Source: Pseudosulfitobacter sp. DSM 107133 (GTDB lineage: Bacteria > Pseudomonadota > Alphaproteobacteria > Rhodobacterales > Rhodobacteraceae). From it: a stretch of 64,000 bases of DNA. Positions 42,612-50,408 of this stretch are shown in pieces (position 1 is the first letter of the stretch; each line of letters begins with the position of its first letter). Below the pieces are notes generated by a model, which was given only the letters and a program-made list of their open reading frames with translations, had not been told where the DNA came from and made no database searches. Where the stretch lies: contig NZ_CP085154.1 of NCBI RefSeq assembly GCF_022788695.1, positions 3,534,001-3,598,000 of the forward strand. The letters are read 5' to 3'. Both the position numbers and the translations under genes were made by a program.

Positions 42612-43393
42612 CGGATTTGCGTCGTTGCCCCCATCATCTGATCGGCGGCGGAAATCACCTTGGCATTCATCTCGTAACCGCGCTGCGCCTCGATCAGTTC
42701 TGTGATTTCGCGCACGGCATCAACCGAGCTGTCTTCCAGAAAACCCTGGCGCAGGGTCCCCAGACCGTCCTGCCCGGGTGCTGCCACCAAAGACGGCCCA
42801 GAGGCTTCGGTTTCGGTGAACAGGTTGCTGCCGATGGCCTCCAACCCCTTGGGATTGGTGAACCCAGCGAGCGTGAACTGACCCAACAACTGCGCCTCGT
42901 TTTCCCCAGTGAAATAAGCATAGACCTCGCCATCGGCGTTGATCGAAATGCTGCGCGCATCGGCGGGAATGACAATTTCAGGCGCCACCGGAAAACCGTC
43001 CGACGTCACGATCAGCCCTTCGCCCGTACGTTTCAGCCCGCCATCGCGGGTATAGGCCGCCTGCCCCGATGGCAGGGTCACCTCGAAATAGCCGTTGCCC
43101 TCGATCGCGATGTCCAGGTCGCCCGCTGTGGCCGACAGCGCCCCTTGCGCCAGATGCATGGACACTGCGGCGGGGCGCACGCCCAGCCCCAACTGGACGC
43201 CGGTGGGCAACACCGTTCCGTCCGAGGCATTCACGGTGCCCGCGCGCGCCATCTGCTGATAGTGCAGGTCGGCAAATTCAGCACGGCGGGCGTTGTAACC
43301 CGTCGTGGACATATTCGCGAGGTTGTTCGAAATCGTCTCGACCCGCATTTGCTGGGCAGACATGCCGGTGGCCGCAATTTTGAGGGCGCGCAT
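42608..43393 (-). CDS. flgG: Distal rod protein FlgG
   Basis: 261 residues, the standard FlgG length. It begins MRALKIAATGMSAQQMRVETISNNLANMSTTGYNARR and ends VREITELIEAQRGYEMNAKVISAADQMMGATTQIR, the paired D0 helices of rod/hook proteins. The central GDLDIAIEGNGYFEVTLPSGQAAYTRDG is the distal rod signature. It is followed directly by flgA and preceded by flgF. Confidence 0.96.
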   Translation of the reverse strand: MRALKIAATGMSAQQMRVETISNNLANMSTTGYNARRAEFADLHYQQMARAGTVNASDGTVLPTGVQLGLGVRPAAVSMHLAQGALSATAGDLDIAIEGNGYFEVTLPSGQAAYTRDGGLKRTGEGLIVTSDGFPVAPEIVIPADARSISINADGEVYAYFTGENEAQLLGQFTLAGFTNPKGLEAIGSNLFTETEASGPSLVAAPGQDGLGTLRQGFLEDSSVDAVREITELIEAQRGYEMNAKVISAADQMMGATTQIR

Positions 43394-43405
43394 GGGCCTT
43401 CTCCT

Positions 43406-44116
43406 TTATTTCATCATGGACTCGAGCGCTTGGCGCACCCGTTTGTCTTCGGAATCAAGAAAGCTGGCGCCCATTTCATAGGCGCGCTGGACTTCGATCA
43501 TGCGGGCCAACTGCCCGATGGCATTGACGTTCGCGCCTTCGACAAATCCCTGAACAACGCGCGCAGACTCGGACGGCTCGTACCCTGCGTCGGCGCGAAA
43601 CATCACGCCATCTTCGCGTTGCATGTCCATCGGCTCCAGAGGGCGCACAACGCCGATCTGTCCAACCAGCACACCATCGGCGCTCATCGTGCCGTCGGAT
43701 GACACGGCAATATCCGCGCCCGGAGGCACAAAGATTGGCGCACCGCCCGAATCCAACACGCGAAAGCCGTCATGGGTAACAAGATCGCCGGCAGCGTTGG
43801 GCGAAAACGCACCCGCGCGGGTCAACCGCTCGCCCGCGGGTGTTTCGATCAGGAAAAACCCATCGCCTTCTATGGCAAAATCAAATGTGCCACCTGTCTG
43901 GTTCAGCGTGCCCTGCGCGAACGAAGTGTTGTGAATATTGCCTTGTGCCATCGACAGCGACGGCCCGTTATCGACCGCTTTGACATATTCAGAGAAAATG
44001 ATCCCCTCTTGCCGGTATCCGGTTGTGGCTGCGTTGGCGATGTTGTTCGCGACGATCTGCATCTCGCGTTTCAGCCCCATCTGGCGAGTGATGGTGATGT
44101 ATCCGGCACTGTCCAT
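43406..44116 (-). CDS. flgF: Proximal rod protein FlgF
   Basis: 236 residues. The N-terminal KREMQIVANNIANAATTGYRQEG and C-terminal IGQLARMIEVQRAYEMGASFLDSEDKRVRQALESM are the rod protein helices, with FDFAIEGDGFFLIETPAGERLTRAG in the middle. It starts 3 bases after fliQ and is followed by flgG. Confidence 0.94.
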   Translation of the reverse strand: MDSAGYITITRQMGLKREMQIVANNIANAATTGYRQEGIIFSEYVKAVDNGPSLSMAQGNIHNTSFAQGTLNQTGGTFDFAIEGDGFFLIETPAGERLTRAGAFSPNAAGDLVTHDGFRVLDSGGAPIFVPPGADIAVSSDGTMSADGVLVGQIGVVRPLEPMDMQREDGVMFRADAGYEPSESARVVQGFVEGANVNAIGQLARMIEVQRAYEMGASFLDSEDKRVRQALESMMK

Positions 44117-44119
44117 AGG

Positions 44120-44389
44120 TCAGCCTCCAACAATCAGGGGAATGATGCGGTCGTGAAAGAATGACACCAGTGTCTGGGTCATGAACCCCATCGACATCCA
44201 GAACACGACAACAATGGCGGCCAGTTTCGGCACAAAGGTCAGCGTCATTTCCTGAATCGACGTCAGCGCCTGCACCAATCCGATGGAGACCCCAGCCACC
44301 AGGGCCGCCGTAAGGATCGGGATGGACACGACGACAGCGGTCCAAAGCCCCTGACGCAAGGTGTCGAAAAAGATGATCTCATTCAGCAT
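44120..44389 (-). CDS. fliQ: Flagellar export gate protein FliQ
   Basis: 89 residues with two membrane helices (GLWTAVVVSIPILTAALVAGVSIGLVQALTSIQEMTLTFVPKLAAI and a second helix ending MGFMTQTLVSFF). The TSIQE-TLTFVPK loop is the FliQ signature. The start at 44389 lies 1 base after the fliE stop and gives the standard FliQ length; an in-frame ATG at 44431 overlaps fliE. Confidence 0.94.
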   Translation of the reverse strand: MLNEIIFFDTLRQGLWTAVVVSIPILTAALVAGVSIGLVQALTSIQEMTLTFVPKLAAIVVVFWMSMGFMTQTLVSFFHDRIIPLIVGG

Positions 44390-44390
44390 C

Positions 44391-44687
44391 TTACACTGGC
44401 ATCCGCAAGATTTCCTGGTAGGCATCGACAACCTTGTTGCGCACGGTAACGGCGGTTTCTACGGCCAGTTCGGTCTGGGCCAACGCCTGCACCAGTGCAT
44501 GCGGATCGGCATCACCCACCATCGACTGTTTGGCGACCTCTTCGCTGTGGGCAAGCGTTTGGGCGAAATCCATCGCAAGGTTGCGAAAGGCATCACCCAT
44601 GCCGCCCGCGCCCTGACCTGGTTTCGGCTCGGTTGCAGGTTTGGCCTCGGCATAACGTTGGGTCGCAGTAAGCAGTGACATATCCAT
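44391..44687 (-). CDS. fliE: Flagellar hook-basal body protein FliE
   Basis: 98 residues. The C-terminal helix QALAQTELAVETAVTVRNKVVDAYQEILRMPV is the FliE signature. FliE is the first rod component and bridges the MS ring and export gate to the rod. It is followed by fliQ with a 1-base gap. Confidence 0.93.
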   Translation of the reverse strand: MDMSLLTATQRYAEAKPATEPKPGQGAGGMGDAFRNLAMDFAQTLAHSEEVAKQSMVGDADPHALVQALAQTELAVETAVTVRNKVVDAYQEILRMPV

Positions 44688-44711
44688 TCTAGATACTCCT
44701 TGAATTCAAAT

Positions 44712-45107
44712 TTAACGGCGCAGCAGGTCCATCAGACCAGCTGACATTTTGCGGGCCTGTTCGAACATTTTCAGATTTGCTTCGTAACTGCGCTGCGCCT
44801 CGCGGGCGTCGGAAAGCTCGATCAGCAGGTTCACATTCGACCCGTCGTAGTGGCCGGTTTCATCGGCCAGCGGGTGCTGCGGATCATAGATACGCTCAAG
44901 ATCTGTGTTGCGATCCAGCCGTACCCGACCGGTTTCGACAGCGGACACGGAATCCCCCAGACCAAAGGCCGTTTCAAATGCGACGGTCTTGCGGCGGTAC
45001 CCCGGTGTATCGGCATTCGAGATGTTTTCAGACAGATGGCGCAGCCGCTGCGCCTGTGCTTGCAGGCCGCTGGCCGAGACGCTCAGGGATTTTGCAAAAT
45101 CGCTCAT
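44712..45107 (-). CDS. flgC: Proximal rod protein FlgC
   Basis: 131 residues from ATG 45107. It begins MSDFAKSLSVSASGLQAQAQRLRHLSENISNADTPGYRRK and ends LIELSDAREAQRSYEANLKMFEQARKMSAGLMDLLRR, the paired rod-protein helices. It lies 13 bases after flgB in the main basal-body operon. An in-frame extension to 45152 overlaps flgB and is rejected. Confidence 0.95.
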   Translation of the reverse strand: MSDFAKSLSVSASGLQAQAQRLRHLSENISNADTPGYRRKTVAFETAFGLGDSVSAVETGRVRLDRNTDLERIYDPQHPLADETGHYDGSNVNLLIELSDAREAQRSYEANLKMFEQARKMSAGLMDLLRR

Positions 45108-45120
45108 GTCAGTGCCTTTC

Positions 45121-45507
45121 TCAGCTGCGCGCAAGGGTGCTGTGCAGAACATTCAGTGCGGATTTATATATTGCCAGCGCGCGCTCGTGCTGGCGGGCCG
45201 CGTCAACGGCTCCAAGCATTTCCTGCTCGACCGACACGGTGTTGCCGTCGGGCGATGCGGTACCCGGTCTTTCCACGGGTTTCGCCATGCCGGCACCGTC
45301 GACGGCCCCATTCAAATGGCCTGTTCGCGTTGCACGTTGCACCCGCGCATCATCATGATGATACAACGACTGAAAGTCGGGCAGATCCCGCGCCAGATAG
45401 CCCGGCGTATCCGCATTGGCGACATTCTGCGACACCAATGCCTGCTTTTGGCCCGCATGAACGGCCATGGCGCTGGCCATTTTGAAAATCGAAATGTTCT
45501 CGAACAT
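45121..45507 (-). CDS. flgB: Proximal rod protein FlgB
   Basis: 128 residues. The start MFENISIFKMASAMAVHAGQKQALVSQNVANADTPGYLARDLPDF contains the rod motif, and the C-terminal helix EQEMLGAVDAARQHERALAIYKSALNVLHSTL closes the molecule. It is the first gene of the nine-gene minus-strand basal-body unit and is divergent from fliI. AAGGAG-type sequence (GGGAGAAG) precedes the ATG. Confidence 0.93.
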   Translation of the reverse strand: MFENISIFKMASAMAVHAGQKQALVSQNVANADTPGYLARDLPDFQSLYHHDDARVQRATRTGHLNGAVDGAGMAKPVERPGTASPDGNTVSVEQEMLGAVDAARQHERALAIYKSALNVLHSTLARS

Positions 45508-45589
45508 CGGGGCTTCTCCCTCGTGCAATCTCAATCAAGGCTTAACGGTGATTCCTTTAGAAACGGTTTGCAGAACCCAAAGGATTGTC

Positions 45590-46960
45590 ATGAAAAACGC
45601 TTCAGCCTTCGTCGGATTGCAAAACCAACTGTCCCGCTTCAAGCCCGTTCACCGGATCGGCCGCGTCACCCGTGCAGAAGGCTCTACGCTGCATGTTTCG
45701 GGTTTGGGGAACACCGCGCATATCGGTGATCGGGCTTTGCTTAGCGGGCAGAACCACCTGCGGCTGAGCGGGGAAGTCGTGCAATTGAATGATGACGGGC
45801 TGGTGTTGTTGCCCGATGGCGAGATGGATGGAGTCGCCATTGGTGACCGCGTCATTTTGCAGGGCGCTGCGGAGATTGCGCCGCACGATGGCTGGATCGG
45901 GCGGATCGTTGACCCGGACGGCAGGCCCCTGGATGGAAAGCTGCTGCTTGAAGGGGTTACCGCGCGCCCCTTGCGTGCCAAGCCGCCGCTGCCTGCCCAG
46001 CGTCGCGCCCTGGGCGCGCGTATGAACACCGGTCTGGCGGCTTTGAACACCGTGCTCCCAATCGTACAGGGGCAGCGCGTGGGGCTTTTTGCAGGCTCTG
46101 GCGTCGGAAAATCCAGTTTGATGGGCACATTGGCCAAGTCGATGCAGGCCGATGTTGTGGTGATCGCATTGATCGGAGAGCGCGGACGCGAGTTGCGTCA
46201 TTTTGTCGATGAGGTGTTGGGTTCAGAGGGGCTGTCGCGGTCGGTCGTCATCGCCGCGACTTCGGATCAGTCCGCGCTGATACGACGTCGCTGTGCATGG
46301 ACCGCAATGGCCGTGGCCGAACATTTCCGCGATCAGGGCAAATCGGTTTTGTTTGTGGCTGATTCGATCACCCGTTTTGCCGAAGCACATCGCGAGGTAT
46401 CCGTGGCTGCGGGAGAAGCCCCGGTGTTGCGCGGGCACCCGCCATCGACTGCGCACCTTATCATGTCTCTTTGCGAACGCGCGGGTCCCGGGCAAGGGGA
46501 TCAGGGCGATATCACAGGTGTCTTCAGTGTCCTGGTGGCAGGCTCTGATATGGATGAACCGATTGCGGATATACTGCGCGGGGTGCTGGACGGTCATATC
46601 GTTCTGGATCGCGAAATCGCTGAGCGGGGGCGGTTTCCGGCAATTGATGTCTTGCGATCTGTTTCACGCAGCCTGCCGGCCGCCGCTTCCAAGGCGGAAA
46701 ATGAAACACTGGCGCAAATGCGCCGCGCGCTAAGTGTCTATGACCGCAACACGATGATGATCTCGGCGGGCCTGTATACGCACGGCAGTGACCCTGACAT
46801 CGACCATGCTATTAAACTTTGGCCCGAATTAGAGACTTTTCTTGCCAAATCAGAGCCGCGTAGCGTTGCCAACAGCTTTGCACAACTGAACCTAATTTTG
46901 CGCCGCGCCAAAGCGAATACGAAAACCGGAATACGTGGGTCTGCAACCTCAGGATTGTAG
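45590..46960 (+). CDS. fliI: Flagellum-specific export ATPase FliI
   Basis: 456 residues related to F1 beta subunits. Walker A is GLFAGSGVGKSSLMG near residue 166, followed by ALIGERGRELRHFVDE and Walker B VLFVADSITRFAEAHREV; the C-terminus has VLDREIAERGRFPAIDVLRSVSRSLPAA. The start at 45590 has AAAGGA at 6 bases spacing. FliI powers and orders substrate delivery to FlhA and FlhB. The last 12 bases overlap the convergent DUF1217 gene. Confidence 0.97.
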   Translation: MKNASAFVGLQNQLSRFKPVHRIGRVTRAEGSTLHVSGLGNTAHIGDRALLSGQNHLRLSGEVVQLNDDGLVLLPDGEMDGVAIGDRVILQGAAEIAPHDGWIGRIVDPDGRPLDGKLLLEGVTARPLRAKPPLPAQRRALGARMNTGLAALNTVLPIVQGQRVGLFAGSGVGKSSLMGTLAKSMQADVVVIALIGERGRELRHFVDEVLGSEGLSRSVVIAATSDQSALIRRRCAWTAMAVAEHFRDQGKSVLFVADSITRFAEAHREVSVAAGEAPVLRGHPPSTAHLIMSLCERAGPGQGDQGDITGVFSVLVAGSDMDEPIADILRGVLDGHIVLDREIAERGRFPAIDVLRSVSRSLPAAASKAENETLAQMRRALSVYDRNTMMISAGLYTHGSDPDIDHAIKLWPELETFLAKSEPRSVANSFAQLNLILRRAKANTKTGIRGSATSGL

Positions 46961-47737
46961 CAGCATCAACGCGAGAGACGCTGATGAAGTATTTGTATTG
47001 AACGCCTTGATTTGGGACAGGGCGACATATTTGGTCATCAGATCCTGAAGCACTTCGGGATCGGAAAATTGCGCTGGGTCCGAACTTCCAAACATACGCT
47101 CGGCACGCTCCTGGAATACCTCACGCTGTTTGTCGATATCCTGCTGGCCAAAGGCCGAAGGCAGGCCGAACACGGTGTCAAAGACAGCACGCAGCGGCGA
47201 TTCCCCCATGATCGAGAACCATTTTGCCTTTTCACTGCTGTTTTCTGCGCCCAGGCTGGGCAATTTGCGTTCGGCATACAGCGCGATGCGCAAGGTTTCG
47301 TCGACGTTTCCGGTTGCCTCTTCAAAACTGGTGGCCTCGTACAGGCTCACAATCTTGTCTGCAAAGCTGAACAATGAGGTCTGGCTGAATTCGTTTGGGC
47401 CCAGGCCAAAGGCTTCGGACAATTCCTTGTACCGTTTGTCGGTAAACCGGTTGGCCAGCGCATCGTCGGCGGTTGTCCCTTCTTCCAATATCTTCTGGAT
47501 GAAGAATTTGTTGTTGATGTCATCCTGCAACCCGAATGCGCCCAGCGCCACACCCAGCAATTGACGGTCGTCGACCAGTTCCTTGGCAGACGTCACTTTG
47601 CCAATGTTTTCACGAAAATAATCCGTTGCACGGTTCAGTTGGGCCGACTTGTTGAACGCTTCGCGCTGGTGGTCATAAGTTTTTTGTAAAAACCGCCACC
47701 CGGCCAAACCGCCGGTGGGTATGACGGGCTGGAACAT
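46949..47737 (-). CDS. DUF1217 flagellar-locus protein
   Basis: 262 residues, cytoplasmic or exported without a signal peptide, mostly helical. Family motifs are TDYFRENIGKVTSAKELVDDRQLLGVALGAFGLQDDINNKFFIQKILEEGT and RFTDKRYKELSEAFGLG. DUF1217 proteins are common in alphaproteobacterial flagellar clusters and sometimes mislabelled FlgF; the role is not established. It starts 3 bases after flbT and completes the fliC-flaF-flbT unit. Confidence 0.85.
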   Translation of the reverse strand: MFQPVIPTGGLAGWRFLQKTYDHQREAFNKSAQLNRATDYFRENIGKVTSAKELVDDRQLLGVALGAFGLQDDINNKFFIQKILEEGTTADDALANRFTDKRYKELSEAFGLGPNEFSQTSLFSFADKIVSLYEATSFEEATGNVDETLRIALYAERKLPSLGAENSSEKAKWFSIMGESPLRAVFDTVFGLPSAFGQQDIDKQREVFQERAERMFGSSDPAQFSDPEVLQDLMTKYVALSQIKAFNTNTSSASLALMLLQS

Positions 47738-47740
47738 CTG

Positions 47741-48142
47741 TCAGTCTCCCGCAGCCAAAAGCCGATCTTCGCGCGGGATCAGCAATTGCAGTGATTTGAG
47801 ACAATGGTAGTGGTCTCCGGCAAGCAATGCATCCGATGCAGCCGCCAGAGACAGACGGCTGTCACGGTCAGTGAATACCTGACTGAGTTCTTCGATGTGA
47901 CGCAGCAAGGTTTTCTTGCTGGCCTTGGCGTCACCGTCACCAGACAGAACCAATTGCACCGCATAACAGACACGGCGCACAGGTGTTGTTGCTTCGTCCG
48001 GGTGGATCGCGTCACGCAGGCGCAGAATATGCGCATCCTTTGTCACAATCGCCAGACGACTGCGCCGGTCACCATTTTCGATAACGGCCCCGTTGATCAG
48101 GATCCGCTCTTTCGGGCTAAGTTTTAGGATCAGACCGCTCAT
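47741..48142 (-). CDS. flbT: Flagellin translation regulator FlbT
   Basis: 133 residues starting MSGLILKLSPKERILINGAVIENGDRRSRLAIVTKDAHILR, the conserved FlbT N-terminus, then KASKKTLLRHIEELSQVF and a C-terminal YHCLKSLQLLIPRE. In Caulobacter, FlbT binds the 5' leader of flagellin mRNA and lowers its stability until the hook is complete. The start overlaps flaF (ATGA). A hairpin-bearing leader lies in front of fliC here (49464-49504). Confidence 0.94.
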   Translation of the reverse strand: MSGLILKLSPKERILINGAVIENGDRRSRLAIVTKDAHILRLRDAIHPDEATTPVRRVCYAVQLVLSGDGDAKASKKTLLRHIEELSQVFTDRDSRLSLAAASDALLAGDHYHCLKSLQLLIPREDRLLAAGD

Positions 48143-48516
48143 TGCACTGTTCCGTTCCCTTTGAGACCGCGCAAGACGGCCATATTGATCTCTAGCAGTG
48201 GCATGACAGAGGCCCGCTTTTGCAGGATCTTGCTGGTATGCTGTGCTGTGAATTCGGCCAGATAGATGACCCGCGCCCGCAGTGATTCGGGCAGTTCGTT
48301 TCCATTGCCCGCGACATCGACTGCAAGATTCGTCCAAAGACGGCGGTTGTCGTGCAATGCCTCGGCATAAGGCGCAAAGTTCCGGTTGGACTCCTGAGCT
48401 GCGCTGCGCAACCGGCGGGTAACTTGCGCAATCACCTCATATTCGCCGCGTCGGTCCGTTCGGGTCGAGGCTGCGTTCGCGGCATAGCCACGTTGTGCTG
48501 TAGAAAATGCGTTCAC
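48139..48516 (-). CDS. flaF: Flagellar biosynthesis regulator FlaF
   Basis: 125 residues starting MNAFSTAQRGYAANAASTRTDRRGEYEVIAQVTRRLR, the FlaF motif, with PYAEALHDNRRLWTNLAVDVAGNGNELPESLRARVIYLAEFT in the middle. FlaF acts with FlbT in flagellin secretion and expression. The gene lies 85 bases downstream of fliC on the same strand. Confidence 0.94.
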   Translation of the reverse strand: MNAFSTAQRGYAANAASTRTDRRGEYEVIAQVTRRLRSAAQESNRNFAPYAEALHDNRRLWTNLAVDVAGNGNELPESLRARVIYLAEFTAQHTSKILQKRASVMPLLEINMAVLRGLKGNGTVQ

Positions 48517-48601
48517 AAGACCACTTTCAATGATGGGCGGAATGGAAGGTTATGTTGGGCGAAGGGTCGGGGCGCGTAAATTCGCGCGCCCCGATACTCG
48601 C

Positions 48602-49444
48602 TTAACGGAACAGAGACAGGATTGTCTGCGGCGCCTGGTTGGCGATCGACAAAGCCTGAACACCCAGCTGTTGTTGCGTTTGCAACGCTTGCAAACGTGC
48701 CGACGCCTCTTCCATATCGGCATCAACCAAGGCACCGATACCGTTCTTCATCGCATCCGTCAGCTTGCCGACGAATTCGTTTTGATCGGTAATACGCTTG
48801 GCAGATGCACCCAGATCAGCCGCGCCCGTGATGGCGGTTTGAAGAAAGGCTTCCATTTCGCCCAGCGCCGTCACCGCTGATGCTTGGTCGGTGACCGCAG
48901 TCCGACCGGCGATGTCCAGGTTGGCTTCGAAATCAACCGTGGCCACGTCGATGGTCGACGCAGTCGGCGCGCCCGTGCCAACGCGGTCAAGCGAAGACAG
49001 AACTGTCAGCTGGGTACCGCCATTGCCATCAACGTCGGAGACCAGCAGGTTCACACCATTGAACTGCGACGCGCTGATGATGGACAAGATCTGCGCTTCT
49101 TTCTGGGCCATATCGGCGTCAATCTTGGCGAAATCCGCCGTTTCGCTGTTGCCTGAAATCGCCAGCGATTTCATTTCGTCCAGAACTTTGACGATTTGTT
49201 CGGCGCCAGCCGAGGCGACGGCAACTGTCGCTTCACCAACTGACAGCGAATCCGAAATGGATTTGAAACCCGATACGTCCGATTCCATCACTTTCGAAAT
49301 CGCCCAGACGGCCGAGTTGTCTTTTGCCATCGCGATCGATTTACCGGTCGAAATCTCGCCCTGGGTTTTTTCCAGATTGGTGTTGATGGATTTGAGAGTT
49401 TGCAGAGCAACCATTGCGCTGCTGTTTGTGTTAATGCTCGACAT
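48602..49444 (-). CDS. fliC: Flagellin FliC
   Basis: 280 residues. The N-terminal domain holds MSSINTNSSAMVALQTLKSINTNLEKTQGEISTGKSIAMAKDNSAVWAISKVM and the C-terminal domain FVGKLTDAMKNGIGALVDADMEEASARLQALQTQQQLGVQALSIANQAPQTILSLFR. The variable centre is short (about 60 residues), as in many alphaproteobacterial flagellins. The ATG at 49444 has AGGAG 7 bases upstream; another at 49450 sits on that site. A long leader with hairpins precedes the gene. Confidence 0.95.
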   Translation of the reverse strand: MSSINTNSSAMVALQTLKSINTNLEKTQGEISTGKSIAMAKDNSAVWAISKVMESDVSGFKSISDSLSVGEATVAVASAGAEQIVKVLDEMKSLAISGNSETADFAKIDADMAQKEAQILSIISASQFNGVNLLVSDVDGNGGTQLTVLSSLDRVGTGAPTASTIDVATVDFEANLDIAGRTAVTDQASAVTALGEMEAFLQTAITGAADLGASAKRITDQNEFVGKLTDAMKNGIGALVDADMEEASARLQALQTQQQLGVQALSIANQAPQTILSLFR

Positions 49445-49463
49445 GAACATGCTCCTAAAGTCG

Positions 49464-49504
49464 TGACGCTTTGCGTCAGGTTACGTCCCGCCCCCCATTG
49501 GGAC
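49464..49504 (-). promoter_or_regulatory. Stem-loops in the fliC leader, candidate FlbT target
   Basis: TGACGC-aaa-GCGTCA (49464-49478) ends about 7 bases before the fliC ribosome site, and GTCCC/GGGAC (49485-49504) forms a second stem directly upstream. The flbT gene lies two genes downstream of fliC. Known Caulobacter FlbT targets are leader stem-loops, so these are plausible binding structures, but this is inference. Confidence 0.42.
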
Positions 49505-49599
49505 GGACAAAGACAAGCCATTCTGACATTTGCAATTTTCAGCTCTGCTGAGTTGCGCCACTCACTTCTGGAGTGCACGGACACCATCGCCGCCAAGAG

Positions 49600-49614
49600 C
49601 TAACGGAGTGCTAA
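49600..49614 (-). promoter_or_regulatory. CtrA-like box upstream of fliC
   Basis: TTAG-N7-TTAG on the minus strand, two mismatches from the CtrA consensus, about 156 bases before the fliC start in the gap after the flgN stop. Confidence 0.4.
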
Positions 49615-49654
49615 GACCCGCCAGCCTGTTACACACGATTTGAAACAAACCGCC

Positions 49655-50014
49655 CTAGGCGCGTTTTTCGACAGAGCGGTCCGGCGACATTGTAATGACC
49701 TTTTTCCTGCCGTTGGCGTCATAGGTATCCAGAGAGCTTCGGATACGGCGCATGGTTGCCAACCGCCTTGCAACGGCGCGAATCCCCTCCAGTGCTGCAT
49801 TTAGCAGCGATTGGTTGCGTTCGACCTTGGCGTTCAGCGCCTCAAGCGTCGCACGATCCGCCATGTCCAGCCTGTTCAGGCGTTCAATCAGTGACTGTTT
49901 CAAATCGAGAGTCCGCGCGATTTTCTCCAGATCCCCCTCCAGCATCGCCGCGCGTTCCTGATCCAGCAAATCATCCAAGACGTTTATCGTATCTTCAATC
50001 GGCTCATCCGCCAT
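49655..50014 (-). CDS. flgN: FlgN-like export chaperone
   Basis: 119 residues, all-helical: IEDTINVLDDLLDQERAAMLEGDLEKIARTLDLKQSLIERLNRLD then LEALNAKVERNQSLLNAALEGIRAVARRLATMRRIRSSLDTYDANGRKK. The YDANGRK ending is typical of FlgN-type proteins. FlgN escorts FlgK and FlgL to the export gate. The start overlaps flgJ by 11 bases. An in-frame ATG at 50035 is less likely because it overlaps more. Confidence 0.8.
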   Translation of the reverse strand: MADEPIEDTINVLDDLLDQERAAMLEGDLEKIARTLDLKQSLIERLNRLDMADRATLEALNAKVERNQSLLNAALEGIRAVARRLATMRRIRSSLDTYDANGRKKVITMSPDRSVEKRA

Positions 50015-50294
50015 GGGACGTCCCCCGCAATGCATGAAAAAGCGCTTCGCTTAATCCTATTCCGCCCGCAGCGACCATTTTTTCGGCCTGGGCCTGGACC
50101 AAAAAGGATGAAAACTGATCCTCTCCTGCACCGCCTCCGAAACTGTCGCGCGATTGGCCTAAGCCGGCAGCCTTCAGCATTTCTGCCAGAAACCCTGCCT
50201 CAAGCTGGTCCGCAAGGGCGCCCAGTTCCGTATCGTTTCGCACGGCAGGCCCGCCAGCCATCGGCATGCCCACCCGATCCGAAGTCACTTGCAT
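50004..50294 (-). CDS. flgJ: Rod-binding protein FlgJ (N-terminal domain only)
   Basis: 96 residues comprising the rod-capping domain: LGALADQLEAGFLAEMLKAAGLGQ, FGGGAGEDQFSSFLVQAQAEKMVAAGGIGLSEALFHAL. The C-terminal muramidase of enterobacterial FlgJ is absent, as in other alphaproteobacteria. The SltF-like enzyme at 35864 presumably supplies that activity. It is divergent from fliK. Confidence 0.9.
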   Translation of the reverse strand: MQVTSDRVGMPMAGGPAVRNDTELGALADQLEAGFLAEMLKAAGLGQSRDSFGGGAGEDQFSSFLVQAQAEKMVAAGGIGLSEALFHALRGTSHGG

Positions 50295-50345
50295 TCTCTG
50301 TTCCTTTCAAATGCTTTGTATTTCTCCGATTATTGTCGAACACTG

Positions 50346-50360
50346 GTAAAGAAGCGGTAA
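50346..50360 (-). promoter_or_regulatory. CtrA-like box between flgJ and fliK
   Basis: TTAC-N7-TTAC on the minus strand (GTAA-N7-GTAA followed by CCAT on the plus strand), in the 114-base divergent region. It departs from the consensus at the fourth base of each half, but GTAACCAT is close to the extended CtrA half-site TTAACCAT. Confidence 0.4.
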
Positions 50361-50408
50361 CCATCGACGGGCATAAGACACAGACGTGGAAGAACTCCCG
50401 GAGGTCTC

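Noticed and set aside
45508..45589. CtrA box in the flgB/fliI divergent region
   Set aside because: TTAA and TTAG are present but separated by 11 bases instead of 7, so the site was not annotated.
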